Below are positions 37,124 to 48,668 of a stretch of DNA of 64,000 bases, piece after piece. Location: contig NZ_CADIKI010000012.1 in the NCBI RefSeq assembly GCF_902859935.1, forward strand, positions 1-64,000. The letters are read 5' to 3'. Source of the DNA: Paraburkholderia fynbosensis. GTDB lineage: Bacteria; Pseudomonadota; Gammaproteobacteria; Burkholderiales; Burkholderiaceae. Below the pieces are notes generated by a model. That model saw nothing but the letters and a program-made list of their open reading frames with translations, was not told where the DNA came from and did not search any database. A program made the translations under genes and the position numbers. Positions within the stretch are counted from its first letter, which is position 1. Each line of letters begins with the position of its first letter.

Positions 37124-38605
37124 TCAACGACGCTCGCGCGTCATCGCCTCAATCCTCTCCCGCACCTTCGCCACGACCGGCGCCCAGTCGCCGACGCGCG
37201 GCTGTCGAACCAGCTCGATCGAATCGTACCAGGCCGTATGCGGCGATGAATCGCCCCAGAACCATGCGCAGACGTGGTCGATCATCAAACAGGTCGGCAC
37301 GCCGAGCGCCCCGGCCAGATGCGCGGGTCCGCTGTCGATCGTCACGACCAGATCCAGATTCGCCAGTAACGCGGCGACATCGTCGAAGCCTGATTGGAAA
37401 TGGCCGGTCATGTCGATCGCGTCGAGACCCTTGGCTCGCCACTGCGCGAGTGTTGCGCCCCGTCCCGGCGACAATGCGAAATAGCTCACGTTCGCCACGT
37501 TCAATAGCGGCTCGAGTTGCTCGACGGGCACCGAGCGCCGCATGTCGCGGATATGTTCGGGATTACCGTTCCACGCCACCCCGACTTTGAGATTGCCGCG
37601 CGTGGCCGCAAGCTCTGCGTCGATCCGCTCGCGCCATGTCCGCACATGCACCGGATCGGCCCTCAGGTACGGCGCGCCCCACCCCGCTGCATCGGCAATG
37701 CCAAGCCGCAGTGGCAAGCTCATCAGGCCGCAGTGGAAATCAGGCCGGGTGTCGAGACTCGTTTCGAGCGGCAGATCGGCGGGCAGTGTCCGCTCGAACA
37801 GATGACGCAACGGCCCATCATGACCGAAGACCACGCGCCCGCCTTCGCGCCGCGCCCGATCGGCCAGCAGCGGCAGAAAGCGCACCGCCCACAGGCAATC
37901 GCCATTGCCCTGCTCGCCATAGACCACCAGCGTTTTGCCGGCCAGCGATTCGCCCCGCCAATACGCGCTGATTGCCGCGAGCGCATGCTGCGCGTTGTTC
38001 ATGTCATCGGCGAACGCGACGCGCGACTCGTAATGCGCCCAGCCATCGACGAAACGGCCTGAGCGGATTTCGAGTTCCGACAGATCGAACAACGCATGCG
38101 CGTTGTTCGGCGACAGCGCCAGCACTTGCCTGAGCAATGCCTCGGCTTCGGCCAAACGCGCCTGCTCCTTGATGCACAGCGCGAGCTTGTGAAGCGCCAC
38201 CGGATTGGTGGGCACGACGCGCACCGCTTCACGCAGCAAGCGCTCGGCAGTGGCGAAGTCGTCACGCTGTTGCACGGCGGTCGCGCGCCACATGAGCGCA
38301 TTGGCGTCTTCGGGGTGGTGCGAGAGCAGCAGTCCGGCGGCCGAGTCGAGCAGCACCCAGTCGCGCACGACGAAGGCCGTCTGCGCAAGCATGGGAAGCA
38401 ACGTGGGTTCGCTCGAAGGATCGAGCCGGTAGGCGCGCACGAGAGCGGCGAGCGCCTCATGCTGGCGGGCTTTGTCGCGGCCGGCGTGCTGCAGCAGCAG
38501 TTGGCCGAATGCGAAGCAGTCGCCTGCGGACGCATCCGGCGTGGCGGCGCGCGCACGCAGCATGGCGAGCTGGCTATCCGCCAGGCCGGTGTTCGAATCG
38601 GTCAT
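37124..38605 (-). CDS. Tetratricopeptide-repeat protein with glycosyltransferase-like C-terminal domain
   Basis: The 493-residue cytosolic protein has N-terminal TPR helices (residues about 35-190, e.g. ATAVQQRDDFATAERLLREAV and ALHKLALCIKEQARLAEAEALLRQVLAL). A GT9-like domain follows, marked by VVYGEQGNGDCLWAVRFLPLLADR and the C-terminal VVTIDSGPAHLAGALGVPTCLMI. Such proteins are associated with surface glycan or flagellin-type glycosylation, but the acceptor and donor here are unknown. It is 52 bases upstream of the aroC stop on the same... opposite-facing ETF-QO side is convergent. Confidence 0.8.
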   Translation of the reverse strand: MTDSNTGLADSQLAMLRARAATPDASAGDCFAFGQLLLQHAGRDKARQHEALAALVRAYRLDPSSEPTLLPMLAQTAFVVRDWVLLDSAAGLLLSHHPEDANALMWRATAVQQRDDFATAERLLREAVRVVPTNPVALHKLALCIKEQARLAEAEALLRQVLALSPNNAHALFDLSELEIRSGRFVDGWAHYESRVAFADDMNNAQHALAAISAYWRGESLAGKTLVVYGEQGNGDCLWAVRFLPLLADRARREGGRVVFGHDGPLRHLFERTLPADLPLETSLDTRPDFHCGLMSLPLRLGIADAAGWGAPYLRADPVHVRTWRERIDAELAATRGNLKVGVAWNGNPEHIRDMRRSVPVEQLEPLLNVANVSYFALSPGRGATLAQWRAKGLDAIDMTGHFQSGFDDVAALLANLDLVVTIDSGPAHLAGALGVPTCLMIDHVCAWFWGDSSPHTAWYDSIELVRQPRVGDWAPVVAKVRERIEAMTRERR

Positions 38606-38657
38606 GGGGATAACTGCCGCGCGCTCAGCGAGTCAAAAGACGGTCGACGCGCGTCGG

Positions 38658-39758
38658 TTAAGGCGCGTTCGCCGCGATCTTCGGCGTGCTGACGGACACG
38701 TCGCCGCATTGCGCGCGATGGCGCAGTGCGTGGTCGATCAGCACCAGCGCGAGCATCGATTCGGCGATCGGCGTGGCCCGAATGCCGACACACGGGTCAT
38801 GCCGCCCGAACGTTTCGACGACGGCCGGCTGGCCCGCCTTGTCGATCGAACGGCGCGGCGTGCGAATGCTTGACGTCGGCTTGATCGCGATCGACACCGT
38901 GATGTCCTGGCCGGTCGAAATCCCGCCGAGCACACCGCCCGCGTGATTGCCGACGAAACCCTCGGGCGTCAACTCGTCGCCGTGCACCGAACCGCGTTGC
39001 GCGACGCTCGCAAAGCCCGCGCCGATCTCCACGCCCTTCACCGCGTTGATGCCCATCATCGCGTGCGCGATGTCGGCGTCGAGGCGGTCGAACAGCGGCT
39101 CACCAAGTCCGACCGGCACACCGGAGGCCACGACGTTGATGCGCGCGCCGATCGAGTCGCCGTCCTTGCGCAGCGCGTCCATGTAGTCTTCGAGCTGCGG
39201 CACGATGTCAGCGTTCGGCACGAAGAACGGGTTCTCGCGCACCTGCGCCCAGTCGACGAACGGCACGTCGATCTCGCCGAGCGCGGCCATGTAACCACGA
39301 ATCTCTGTGCCGAATTTCTCGCGTAGCCACTTCTTCGCGACCGCGCCCGCCGCCACCGTGGGCGCCGTCAGACGCGCCGACGAACGGCCGCCGCCGCGAT
39401 AGTCGCGGATGCCGTACTTCTGCCAGTAGGTGTAGTCGGCATGACCGGGGCGAAACGTGTCGGCGATGTTGCCGTAGTCCTTGCTGCGCTGATCGGTATT
39501 GCGGATCAGCAGCGCAATCGGCGCGCCGGTGGTCTGGCCTTCGAACACGCCTGACAGGATCTCGACCTTGTCTTCTTCCTGGCGCTGCGTCACGTGGCGC
39601 GACGTGCCGGGCTTGCGGCGGTCCAGTTCGAGCTGGATGTCGGCTTCGTCGAGCGCCATGCCCGGAGGGCAGCCGTCGATCACGCAGCCGATAGCGGGGC
39701 CGTGCGATTCGCCGAAGGTCGTGACAGTGAAAAGCGTACCGAGCGTGTTGCCGGACAT
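38658..39758 (-). CDS. aroC: Chorismate synthase
   Basis: The 366-residue shikimate-pathway enzyme converts EPSP to chorismate using reduced FMN. It starts at [33 protein letters not shown] (ATG 39758) and has the family signatures [21 protein letters not shown] and [17 protein letters not shown] frame open to 40025 upstream is an artefact. Length is normal. It is followed by the TPR gene 52 bases downstream on the same strand. Confidence 0.97.
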   Translation of the reverse strand: MSGNTLGTLFTVTTFGESHGPAIGCVIDGCPPGMALDEADIQLELDRRKPGTSRHVTQRQEEDKVEILSGVFEGQTTGAPIALLIRNTDQRSKDYGNIADTFRPGHADYTYWQKYGIRDYRGGGRSSARLTAPTVAAGAVAKKWLREKFGTEIRGYMAALGEIDVPFVDWAQVRENPFFVPNADIVPQLEDYMDALRKDGDSIGARINVVASGVPVGLGEPLFDRLDADIAHAMMGINAVKGVEIGAGFASVAQRGSVHGDELTPEGFVGNHAGGVLGGISTGQDITVSIAIKPTSSIRTPRRSIDKAGQPAVVETFGRHDPCVGIRATPIAESMLALVLIDHALRHRAQCGDVSVSTPKIAANAP

Positions 39759-40008
39759 GGGCGTCGTCCAAAGAAATGCGGGGAAAGCGCTATTATGCCA
39801 GCCCCATCGCACGTGGAACGGGTTGCGCGGCATGAATGGACGATTGGCCAAGGCCAACTCAGCCGCAAGCCTGCGACGATTCGCGCGGGGTGTCGGCAAA
39901 CGCGCTGTCGCGAGTAGGAATTTTCGTTTTGACCGTAGGAAGCGTCGTCGGGACGGCGACGAAGGTGGAGGTGGCTTTCGCAGCAGCGCCGGCCACCATT
40001 GCTGCCCG
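39759..40008. other. Intergenic region upstream of aroC
   Basis: About 250 bases between aroC and the MFS-acyltransferase gene, both on the minus strand, presumably hold the aroC promoter. I see no gene, clear terminator or repeat in it. Confidence 0.5.
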
Positions 40009-41946
40009 CTACTTCCGCGCCCCACGCAACTCGGTGACGATCTGCTGCAACTTCTCCGGCGTCGCCTGCGCCGGATCGATCGGCTCGCCCACCGCGAGGC
40101 TCAACCGGCTCATCACGCCCTTGCGGATCGGCCGCGGCCAGTGCGCATCGTTGCCGCGAGAAAATACGCTGCCCCACAGGCCGCGCAGCGCCATCGGTAT
40201 GACTGGCGCGGGCGTGCGCCCGACGATCTCCATCACGCCATGGCGAAACGGATTCATCTCGCCGGTTCGCGTGAGCTTGCCTTCCGGAAAGATGCAAACC
40301 AGTTCGCCCTCGGCGAGCGCCTGCGCGCAACGCTCATAGGCGCGCGCGAGCAGTTCCGGGTCCTGATGCGCCGGTGCGATCGGAATCGCTTTTGCGTGAC
40401 GAAATACCCACCCCGCAAACGGCGAGCTGAAGATCTGATGATCCATCACGAAACGGATCGGCCGCGGGCTCTCGGCCATGATGACGATCGCATCGACGAA
40501 GCTTACGTGGTTGCACACCAGCACCGCCGCGCCCTCGTCCGGAATCCGCTCGGCATGTACGAGGCGAATCCGGTAGAACGTATGCACCAGCATCCACGCG
40601 ATGAAACGCAGCAGGAACTCCGGCACCAGCGAATAGATGTAGGTGGCGACGACGATGTTCAGCAGCGCGGTGACGAGGAAGATCGCCGGAATGCCGAAGC
40701 CGGCCGAGGTCAGGCCCATCGCCATCAACGCCGATACGATCATGAACAGCGAATTCAGGATATTGTTCGCGGCGATGATGCGCGCCCGGTGGCTCGGCCG
40801 GCTGCGGCTCTGGATCAACGCATAGAGCGGCACACTGTAGAAGCCGCCGAACATCGCGAGCAGGAACAGATCGGCCAGCACGCGCCAATGCGCGAGCCGC
40901 CCGAGGAACTCGCCGACGCTCAGCAGGTGCCCAACGGGCGCAAGCGCGTGACTCGCGAAAAACAGATCGATCGCGAACACGCTCATGCCGATCGAGCCGA
41001 GCGGCACGAGACCGATTTCGATGCGCCGCTTAGAGAGTTTTTCGCACAGCAGCGAGCCGATCCCAATGCCGATCGAAAACGTGCCGAGCAGCACGGTCAC
41101 GACGTCGGGATTGGCGGAGAGCACGTTCTTCGCGAAGCTGAAAAACGACGACAGAAACGTCGCGCCGACGAACCACAGCCAGGAAATGCCCAGCAGGCTC
41201 AGGAACACGGTGCGGTTTTCGCGCGCCAGCTTGAGGTTGCGCCACGTCTCGCTGAACGGATTCCAGTTGATGCGCAACTCGGGTTGCGGCGCGGCCGTAG
41301 CCGGCACGAAGCCCGACACGATGCGCCCCGCGAGCGCGATCGCGATGCACGCGCCGGCCAGCACCAGCGCGCCATGTTCGGCGAGCCCCGCGCCCGCGCC
41401 GCCGACGATCGCGCCGAGCAGGATCGCGACGAAGGTGCCCATCTCGACCATGCCGTTGCCGCCGATCAGTTCCGCCTTCGACAGATGCTGCGGTAAATAC
41501 GAGTACTTGACGGGCCCGAACACGGTCGAATGGACGCCCATCAGAAACGTGCACAGATACAGCAACGGCGCGCTATGCAGCCAGAACCCCGCGCCGCCGA
41601 TCAGCATCACGACGATTTCGAAACTCTTGACGAGGCGTGTGAGCATGGCCTTGTCGTACTTGTCGGCGATCTGGCCGGAGGTAGCCGAGAACAGGACGAA
41701 CGGCAGAATGAAAATGGCCGAGATCAGGAACGCCGCGGTGGCCGGATCGACGCCGGAAAAGCGCGCCGCCTGATACGTGACGAGCGACGTGAAGCCGATC
41801 TTGAACACGTTGTCGTTCATCGCACCGAGGAACTGCGTCCAGAAAAACGGCGCGAATCGGCGCTGCCTGAGCAGCCGGAACTGGGATTCATGCGCTTCGT
41901 GCGCACGGGAGCCGCGACGGGTGGCAGGTAACGGACGATCGCTCAT
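40009..41946 (-). CDS. MFS transporter fused to a PlsC-type acyltransferase (LplT-Aas-like)
   Basis: The 645-residue membrane protein has about 12 helices of an LplT-like MFS domain (residues 30-420; [18 protein letters not shown], then [13 protein letters not shown]). A lysophospholipid acyltransferase domain follows: HX4D in [13 protein letters not shown] and [15 protein letters not shown]. In E. coli, LplT flips lysophospholipids inward and Aas re-acylates them. The fusion would couple both steps, although the acyl-ACP ligase part of Aas is absent here. Start ATG 41946 gives a basic cytoplasmic N-terminus. Confidence 0.9.
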   Translation of the reverse strand: MSDRPLPATRRGSRAHEAHESQFRLLRQRRFAPFFWTQFLGAMNDNVFKIGFTSLVTYQAARFSGVDPATAAFLISAIFILPFVLFSATSGQIADKYDKAMLTRLVKSFEIVVMLIGGAGFWLHSAPLLYLCTFLMGVHSTVFGPVKYSYLPQHLSKAELIGGNGMVEMGTFVAILLGAIVGGAGAGLAEHGALVLAGACIAIALAGRIVSGFVPATAAPQPELRINWNPFSETWRNLKLARENRTVFLSLLGISWLWFVGATFLSSFFSFAKNVLSANPDVVTVLLGTFSIGIGIGSLLCEKLSKRRIEIGLVPLGSIGMSVFAIDLFFASHALAPVGHLLSVGEFLGRLAHWRVLADLFLLAMFGGFYSVPLYALIQSRSRPSHRARIIAANNILNSLFMIVSALMAMGLTSAGFGIPAIFLVTALLNIVVATYIYSLVPEFLLRFIAWMLVHTFYRIRLVHAERIPDEGAAVLVCNHVSFVDAIVIMAESPRPIRFVMDHQIFSSPFAGWVFRHAKAIPIAPAHQDPELLARAYERCAQALAEGELVCIFPEGKLTRTGEMNPFRHGVMEIVGRTPAPVIPMALRGLWGSVFSRGNDAHWPRPIRKGVMSRLSLAVGEPIDPAQATPEKLQQIVTELRGARK

Positions 41947-42109
41947 GAAGTTCGGAGAACGGCCCAGAAGAACAACAACGGAGAAAGCGCAGAGAACGAA
42001 GCCGGGCGCAGGCGGCTCGTCACATCACGCGAAGCACGGAACGGAACTACGGTTCAACCGGGCGCACAGGCGCCGCTTCTGCAGGCCCGCCCACGAGAGC
42101 GCCGGACAC

Positions 42110-42136
42110 AAAAAAAGCGCACGCTTTCGCGCGCGC
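42110..42136 (-). terminator. Intrinsic terminator of the CBS-domain gene
   Basis: On the minus strand, arms GCGCGCGC and GCGTGCGC (one G-U pair) with loop GAAA are followed by seven T, 57 bases after the CBS gene stop. Confidence 0.8.
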
Positions 42137-42192
42137 CTTTGCTGCCCCTTCCCGCTCATACAATGCCCGAGCGCGACGGTCAGTCACCGCCA

Positions 42193-42654
42193 TCAACGCG
42201 TCGGCTGTTGTTCCTGCTGTTCTTCCGGCCAGTCGCGGATATACGCCTTGAGCATGCGGTTTTCGAAGCCCTGCTCTTCGACCACCGCCTTCGCCACGTC
42301 GTAAAACGAAATGACGCCCATCAGCGTGCGGCTTTCCATCACCGGCAAATAGCGCACGTGATGTCCGAGCATCATGCGGCGGACTTCATTGACGTCGGTC
42401 TCGGGGGTGCAGGTGAGCGGATGGTCGTCCATGACCTTGCGGATCGTCGAGGTGCCGACGCTGCCGCCGTTCTTGCTCAGCGTCAGGATGATTTCGCGAA
42501 ACGTCAGCATGCCGACGAGATCGCCATATTCCATCACGACTAGCGAGCCGATATCGTGCTCGGCCATCGTATTGACCGCGTCGTGCAGCGTGGTATCCGG
42601 TGTGACCGTGAAAAGGGTGTTGCCTTTGACTTTAAGAATGTCGCTGACTCGCAT
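42193..42654 (-). CDS. CBS-domain protein
   Basis: The 153-residue protein is made of two CBS domains (about 7-60 and 75-130; LHDAVNTMAEHDIGSLVVMEYGDLVGMLTFREI and VNEVRRMMLGHHVRYLPVMESRTLMGVISFYDV). These would form one Bateman module binding an adenine nucleotide. The C-terminus is Gln/Glu-rich (EEQQEQQPTR). No catalytic domain is attached, so it is probably a small energy-sensing regulator of unknown partner. Confidence 0.88.
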   Translation of the reverse strand: MRVSDILKVKGNTLFTVTPDTTLHDAVNTMAEHDIGSLVVMEYGDLVGMLTFREIILTLSKNGGSVGTSTIRKVMDDHPLTCTPETDVNEVRRMMLGHHVRYLPVMESRTLMGVISFYDVAKAVVEEQGFENRMLKAYIRDWPEEQQEQQPTR

Positions 42655-42892
42655 GATCTGTCTCCGTGATACCCGCTAGCTGGCAATGCATGAATGATTT
42701 TCGATCCTAGCGGAAAGGCCCATAAAAGGAAAGCGGCCCGCCCACCAAGGCTTAGCGGGCGTTCGCCATCTCGAATCTGTGCCGCGCCGTGCACGCGCAT
42801 CGGGAAAACCGCGCTTGATGCGGATCCTGCCGGTGATAGGATGGCCGCCACTTTCCCCTTTCGCGAGGCCGCTCGTGGCCCCGCCGCCCACG

Positions 42893-44299
42893 ATGTCCGC
42901 CAACCGTTTCGACACGCTTGCGCTGCATGCCGGCGCCGCGCCCGATCCCGCCACCGGCGCGCGCGCCACGCCGATTTACCAGACTACCTCGTTTTCGTTC
43001 CGCGACTCGGACCACGCCGCGGCGCTCTTCAACATGGAGCGCGCCGGCCACGTCTATTCGCGCATCTCCAACCCGACGGTGGCCGTGTTCGAGGAGCGCG
43101 TGGCCGCGCTGGAAAACGGCGCGGGCGCGATCGGCACGGCGAGCGGCCAGGCGGCCTTGCATCTGGCGATCGTCACGCTGATGGGCGCGGGCTCGCACAT
43201 CGTCGCCTCCAGTGCGCTCTACGGCGGCTCGCACAACCTGCTGCACTACACGCTGCGGCGCTTCGGCATCGAGACAACCTTTGTCAAACCGGGCGACCTC
43301 GACGCATGGCGCGCCGCGCTGCGCCCGAATACGCGGCTGCTGTTCGGCGAGACGCTCGGCAACCCCGGGCTCGACGTGCTCGATGTCGCCGCCGTCGCGC
43401 AGGTCGCACATGAGCACCGCGTGCCGCTGCTGGTCGACTCGACCTTCACGACGCCGTATCTGCTCAAACCGTTCGAGCACGGCGCGGACTTCGTGTATCA
43501 CTCGGCCACCAAATTCCTCGGCGGCCACGGCACGACGATCGGCGGCGTGCTGGTGGACGGCGGCACGTTCGACTTCGACGCATCGGGGCGTTTTCCCGAA
43601 TTCACCGAGCCGTACGAAGGCTTCCACGGCATGGTGTTCAGCGAGGAAAGCACGGTCGCGCCGTTCCTGCTGCGCGCGCGCCGCGAAGGTCTGCGCGACT
43701 TCGGCGCGTGCCTGCATCCGCAAGCCGCGTGGCAACTGCTGCAAGGCATCGAGACATTGCCGTTGCGGATGGAACGGCACGTCGCCAATACCCGCCGCGT
43801 GGTCGAGTTCCTTGCCGCTCACGACGCGGTCGAAACGGTCGCCTATCCGGAACTGCCGACGCATCCCGACCACGCGCTCGCGCAGCGTCTGCTGCCGCGC
43901 GGCGCGGGCGCCGTGTTCAGCTTCAATCTGCGTGGTGACCGCGCGGCCGGGCGCAGTTTCATCGAAGCGCTGTCGCTGTTCTCGCACCTCGCGAATGTCG
44001 GCGACGCGCGCTCGCTGGTGATTCATCCCGCATCGACCACCCACTTTCGTATGGATGCCGCCGCGCTTGCCGCCGCCGGCATCGCGGAAGGCACGATCCG
44101 CCTGTCGATCGGCCTCGAAGATCCCGACGATCTGATCGACGATCTCAAGCGCGCGTTGAAGGCCGCGCAGAAATCGGGCGGCGCTGCGATTGCTCGAAGC
44201 GGCGCGGCGGCTGCATCCGCCACAGACACCACTTCCGCAAAAACCAGCTCCCCAGCCCTTTCCGACACCGCCGCAAAATCCCGCCCGGAGTCCGCATGA
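42893..44299 (+). CDS. O-acetylhomoserine sulfhydrylase-like PLP enzyme (Cys/Met metabolism family)
   Basis: The 468-residue protein starts at MSANRFDTLALHAGAAPDPATGARATPIYQTTSFSFRDSDHAAALF (ATG 42893). It has SGQAALHLAIVTLMGAG, the PLP phosphate-binding region, VDSTFTTPYLLKPFEHGADFVYHSATKFLGGHGT with the Schiff-base Lys, and the C-terminal SIGLEDPDDLIDDLKRAL. These are features of MetY-type sulfhydrylases. About 45 Ala/Ser/Thr-rich residues extend the C-terminus beyond the usual end. Its stop overlaps the next start by 4 bases (ATGA). Confidence 0.88.
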   Translation: MSANRFDTLALHAGAAPDPATGARATPIYQTTSFSFRDSDHAAALFNMERAGHVYSRISNPTVAVFEERVAALENGAGAIGTASGQAALHLAIVTLMGAGSHIVASSALYGGSHNLLHYTLRRFGIETTFVKPGDLDAWRAALRPNTRLLFGETLGNPGLDVLDVAAVAQVAHEHRVPLLVDSTFTTPYLLKPFEHGADFVYHSATKFLGGHGTTIGGVLVDGGTFDFDASGRFPEFTEPYEGFHGMVFSEESTVAPFLLRARREGLRDFGACLHPQAAWQLLQGIETLPLRMERHVANTRRVVEFLAAHDAVETVAYPELPTHPDHALAQRLLPRGAGAVFSFNLRGDRAAGRSFIEALSLFSHLANVGDARSLVIHPASTTHFRMDAAALAAAGIAEGTIRLSIGLEDPDDLIDDLKRALKAAQKSGGAAIARSGAAAASATDTTSAKTSSPALSDTAAKSRPESA

Positions 44300-45129
44300 T
44301 CGTCACCGTTCAAGGCCGACCCGCTTACGCCTACACCGGCGGCAAACCGTTCGACGCCCGCCTGCCGAGCGCGGTGTTCATCCACGGCGCCGAGCACGAC
44401 CACAGCGTGTGGGCGTTGCAAAGCCGCTACTTCGCGCACCACGGCTTCGGCATGCTGGCGGTGGACCTGCCCGGCCACTGCCGCAGCAGCGGCCCCGCGC
44501 TCACCAGCGTGACGGCGATGGCCGGCTGGCTCGCCGCACTGCTCGACGCCGCCGGTGTGCAGCGCGCATTCGTGGCCGGCCACAGTATGGGCTCGCTGAT
44601 CGCCCTCGACTTCGCCGGGCGCTATCCGCACCGCACGACGCATCTCGCACTGCTCGCCACGGCGATGCCGATGGCTGTCTCCGACGGATTGCTCGACGCC
44701 GCGCTGCATCGCGAGCCCGACGCGATAAGCATGGTCAACCAATGGTCGCATTCGACGCTCGCGGCCAAGCCCTCCTGCCCCGGTCCGGGCTTCTGGCTGC
44801 ACGGCATGAACCAGCGGCTGATGGAGCGCGTCTCGGCGAGCGGTGAAGCGCAGCTGTTCCATACCGACTTCACCGCGTGCAACGACTACGCGGACGGTCT
44901 CGCCCGCGCCGCCCAGGTGCGCTGCGCGACGCGCCTGATCGTCGGCCGGCGCGATGCGATGACGCCGCCGCGCGCGGCCAAAGCGCTCGCCGACGCGCTT
45001 GCGCAAGCAGGTGCGTCAGTCGACACCGTCACGCTCGACGCGGGCCACGCGTTGATGACCGAACAACCCGACGCCACGCTCGATGCGCTGTTCAGCTTCG
45101 CTTCCAAACCACCTCTCGAAGCCCGCTAG
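44296..45129 (+). CDS. Alpha/beta hydrolase coupled to the sulfhydrylase gene
   Basis: The 277-residue protein has the triad Ser in VAGHSMGSLIALDF, Asp in VGRRDAMTPPRAA and His in DAGHALMTEQPDATLDAL, with the oxyanion segment FIHGAEHDHSVW. It is too short and lacks the motifs of homoserine acetyltransferase MetX. The ATGA overlap with the sulfhydrylase gene indicates translational coupling, yet the substrate is unknown. It may hydrolyse an ester in sulfur or amino acid metabolism. Confidence 0.85.
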   Translation: MIVTVQGRPAYAYTGGKPFDARLPSAVFIHGAEHDHSVWALQSRYFAHHGFGMLAVDLPGHCRSSGPALTSVTAMAGWLAALLDAAGVQRAFVAGHSMGSLIALDFAGRYPHRTTHLALLATAMPMAVSDGLLDAALHREPDAISMVNQWSHSTLAAKPSCPGPGFWLHGMNQRLMERVSASGEAQLFHTDFTACNDYADGLARAAQVRCATRLIVGRRDAMTPPRAAKALADALAQAGASVDTVTLDAGHALMTEQPDATLDALFSFASKPPLEAR

Positions 45130-45352
45130 CGCGGTCGTGAAGCATCGCAAGAACTGGCAAGTGAGGTAGCACAATACGCGCTGTGAAACAGCCGCGCCAT
45201 CGTCCGAATGGCCAGGTTGCGCGCGGGGCCCGATAGCCGCACAATGATTCAAGCCTGTCCTGTTGCGAGCGCGTGCGAAGCATGGCGGCACGCGGCGAAG
45301 CCACCCGGAGCGACGGGCATGACGGCGGCAAGCGTCCACATCGGAGGCCATC

Positions 45353-45673
45353 ATGGCTCACACCGCGCATACCGATCACTTCGCGAGTTTCGCGGAGTTC
45401 TATCCGTACTATTTGAGCGAGCATCGCAACATGGTCTCGCGGCGGCTGCATTTCGTGGGATCGCTCGGCGTGATCGGCTGTCTGGCGATGGCGCTCGCCA
45501 CAGGAGACTGGCTATGGCTGCCCGCAGCGGTAATTTGCGGCTACGGGTTTGCCTGGGTCGGGCATTTTTTCTTCGAAAAGAACCGGCCGGCCACCTTCCG
45601 TCATCCGCTCTACAGCCTGATGGGTGACTGGGTGATGTTCAAGGACATTTGCGTCGGCAGGATTTCGCTCTAG
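45353..45673 (+). CDS. Mpo1-like (DUF962) membrane protein
   Basis: The 106-residue protein has two hydrophobic segments and the conserved signatures FYPYYLSEHRNMVSRRLHFVGS and WVGHFFFEKNRPATFRHPLYSLMGDW. The conserved His residues are those that bind iron in yeast Mpo1, a 2-hydroxy fatty acid dioxygenase. Bacterial members are uncharacterised, so the activity is inferred from the fold only. It starts after GGAGGCC. Confidence 0.85.
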   Translation: MAHTAHTDHFASFAEFYPYYLSEHRNMVSRRLHFVGSLGVIGCLAMALATGDWLWLPAAVICGYGFAWVGHFFFEKNRPATFRHPLYSLMGDWVMFKDICVGRISL

Positions 45674-45865
45674 TTGTGCGGTGGGTTGGCTAATGTGATC
45701 GGCGCGTCAGCGGTTATGCCCAGCGACTTTCTTTGCCAGCTTGCCTCGATCACTTCACCGCGATTTTCAGCGCCTGATAACGCCTGATGCGAGCGCCGTC
45801 CAATTGCGGGCGGCTCGCCTTCGTCCTACACCCTCGCCGCCAGGCATCAATCGCCCTGCATCGTG

Positions 45866-47900
<2,035 letters not shown>

Positions 47901-47923
47901 GCGGACCGAAGGTGACATCCGGG

Positions 47924-48595
47924 ATGAAGCATAAGCCTGGGTCGAAACCGCCCGGCGCGGCGTCGGCAACGGCCCACATAACCGACGACGCAATGGCGGC
48001 GTCCCTACATCCCAGCGCGCTGCCCGCAGCGTCCAAACCCGCGGCCGCGCTCGGCGCCATTGCCGCTCTGCTCGCGCTGATCGCGCTGGCCGTCGCGTGG
48101 GAGTGGTGGCTCGCGCCGTTGCGTCCCGGCGGCTCGGCGCTCGTGCTCAAGGCGTTGCCGCTGCTGTGCGCGCTGCCTGGCGTATGGCGGCGCCGGATTT
48201 ACACGCTGCAGTGGGCGTCGATGCTGGTCCTGCTGTATTTTGCCGAAGGCGTCGTACGGGGCTGGAGCGATCACGGGCTGAGCGCGCGCCTCGGCTGCTT
48301 GCAAGCCGCGCTCGCGGTGATCTTTTTTGTTTGCGCGCTGACCTATGTGGCGCCGTTCAAGCGGGCGGCGAAGCGCGCGGCGAAGGAGGCTGGGAGGCAA
48401 GCCGCTGGCGATGCTCCTGAAAATCGCGTAAGCGATCGTGATACGCCTGAAGCAGCAAGACAGTCGGCAACGTCGCCGGCAACAAGCCCGGCAGCGACAC
48501 CGTCAGCCATGCGTCCGGCAACGCACGCCGCAGCACCCCAGGTAACCGCCGCGGCGCCGCCCGAGGCGGACAGCCATCCCAACCCAAGCCCCTGA
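47924..48595 (+). CDS. DUF2069 membrane protein with disordered C-terminus
   Basis: From ATG 47924 (preceded by AGGTGA; GTG 47897 is an alternative) the protein has 223 residues. Membrane helices span about 40-145 (AIAALLALIALAVAWEWWLAPL, ALPLLCALPGVWRRRIYTLQW, MLVLLYFAEGVVRGW, AVIFFVCALTYVAPFKR), matching DUF2069. After this come about 75 Ala/Pro/Thr-rich residues with no predicted structure. Gene order wrbA-DUF2069 is common in betaproteobacteria; the function is unknown. Confidence 0.82.
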   Translation: MKHKPGSKPPGAASATAHITDDAMAASLHPSALPAASKPAAALGAIAALLALIALAVAWEWWLAPLRPGGSALVLKALPLLCALPGVWRRRIYTLQWASMLVLLYFAEGVVRGWSDHGLSARLGCLQAALAVIFFVCALTYVAPFKRAAKRAAKEAGRQAAGDAPENRVSDRDTPEAARQSATSPATSPAATPSAMRPATHAAAPQVTAAAPPEADSHPNPSP

Positions 48596-48668
48596 CGAAA
48601 AACCGGCAAGATAAAGACAAAAGCACCCGCCCCGTCCAATCTTTGCGCCCGAACGCCGACCGACCATC

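Noticed and set aside
42655-42892. SAM or SAH riboswitch upstream of the sulfhydrylase gene
   Set aside because: Only one short inverted repeat (GCCCGC/GCGGGC) is visible, with none of the conserved core bases I know for those riboswitches.
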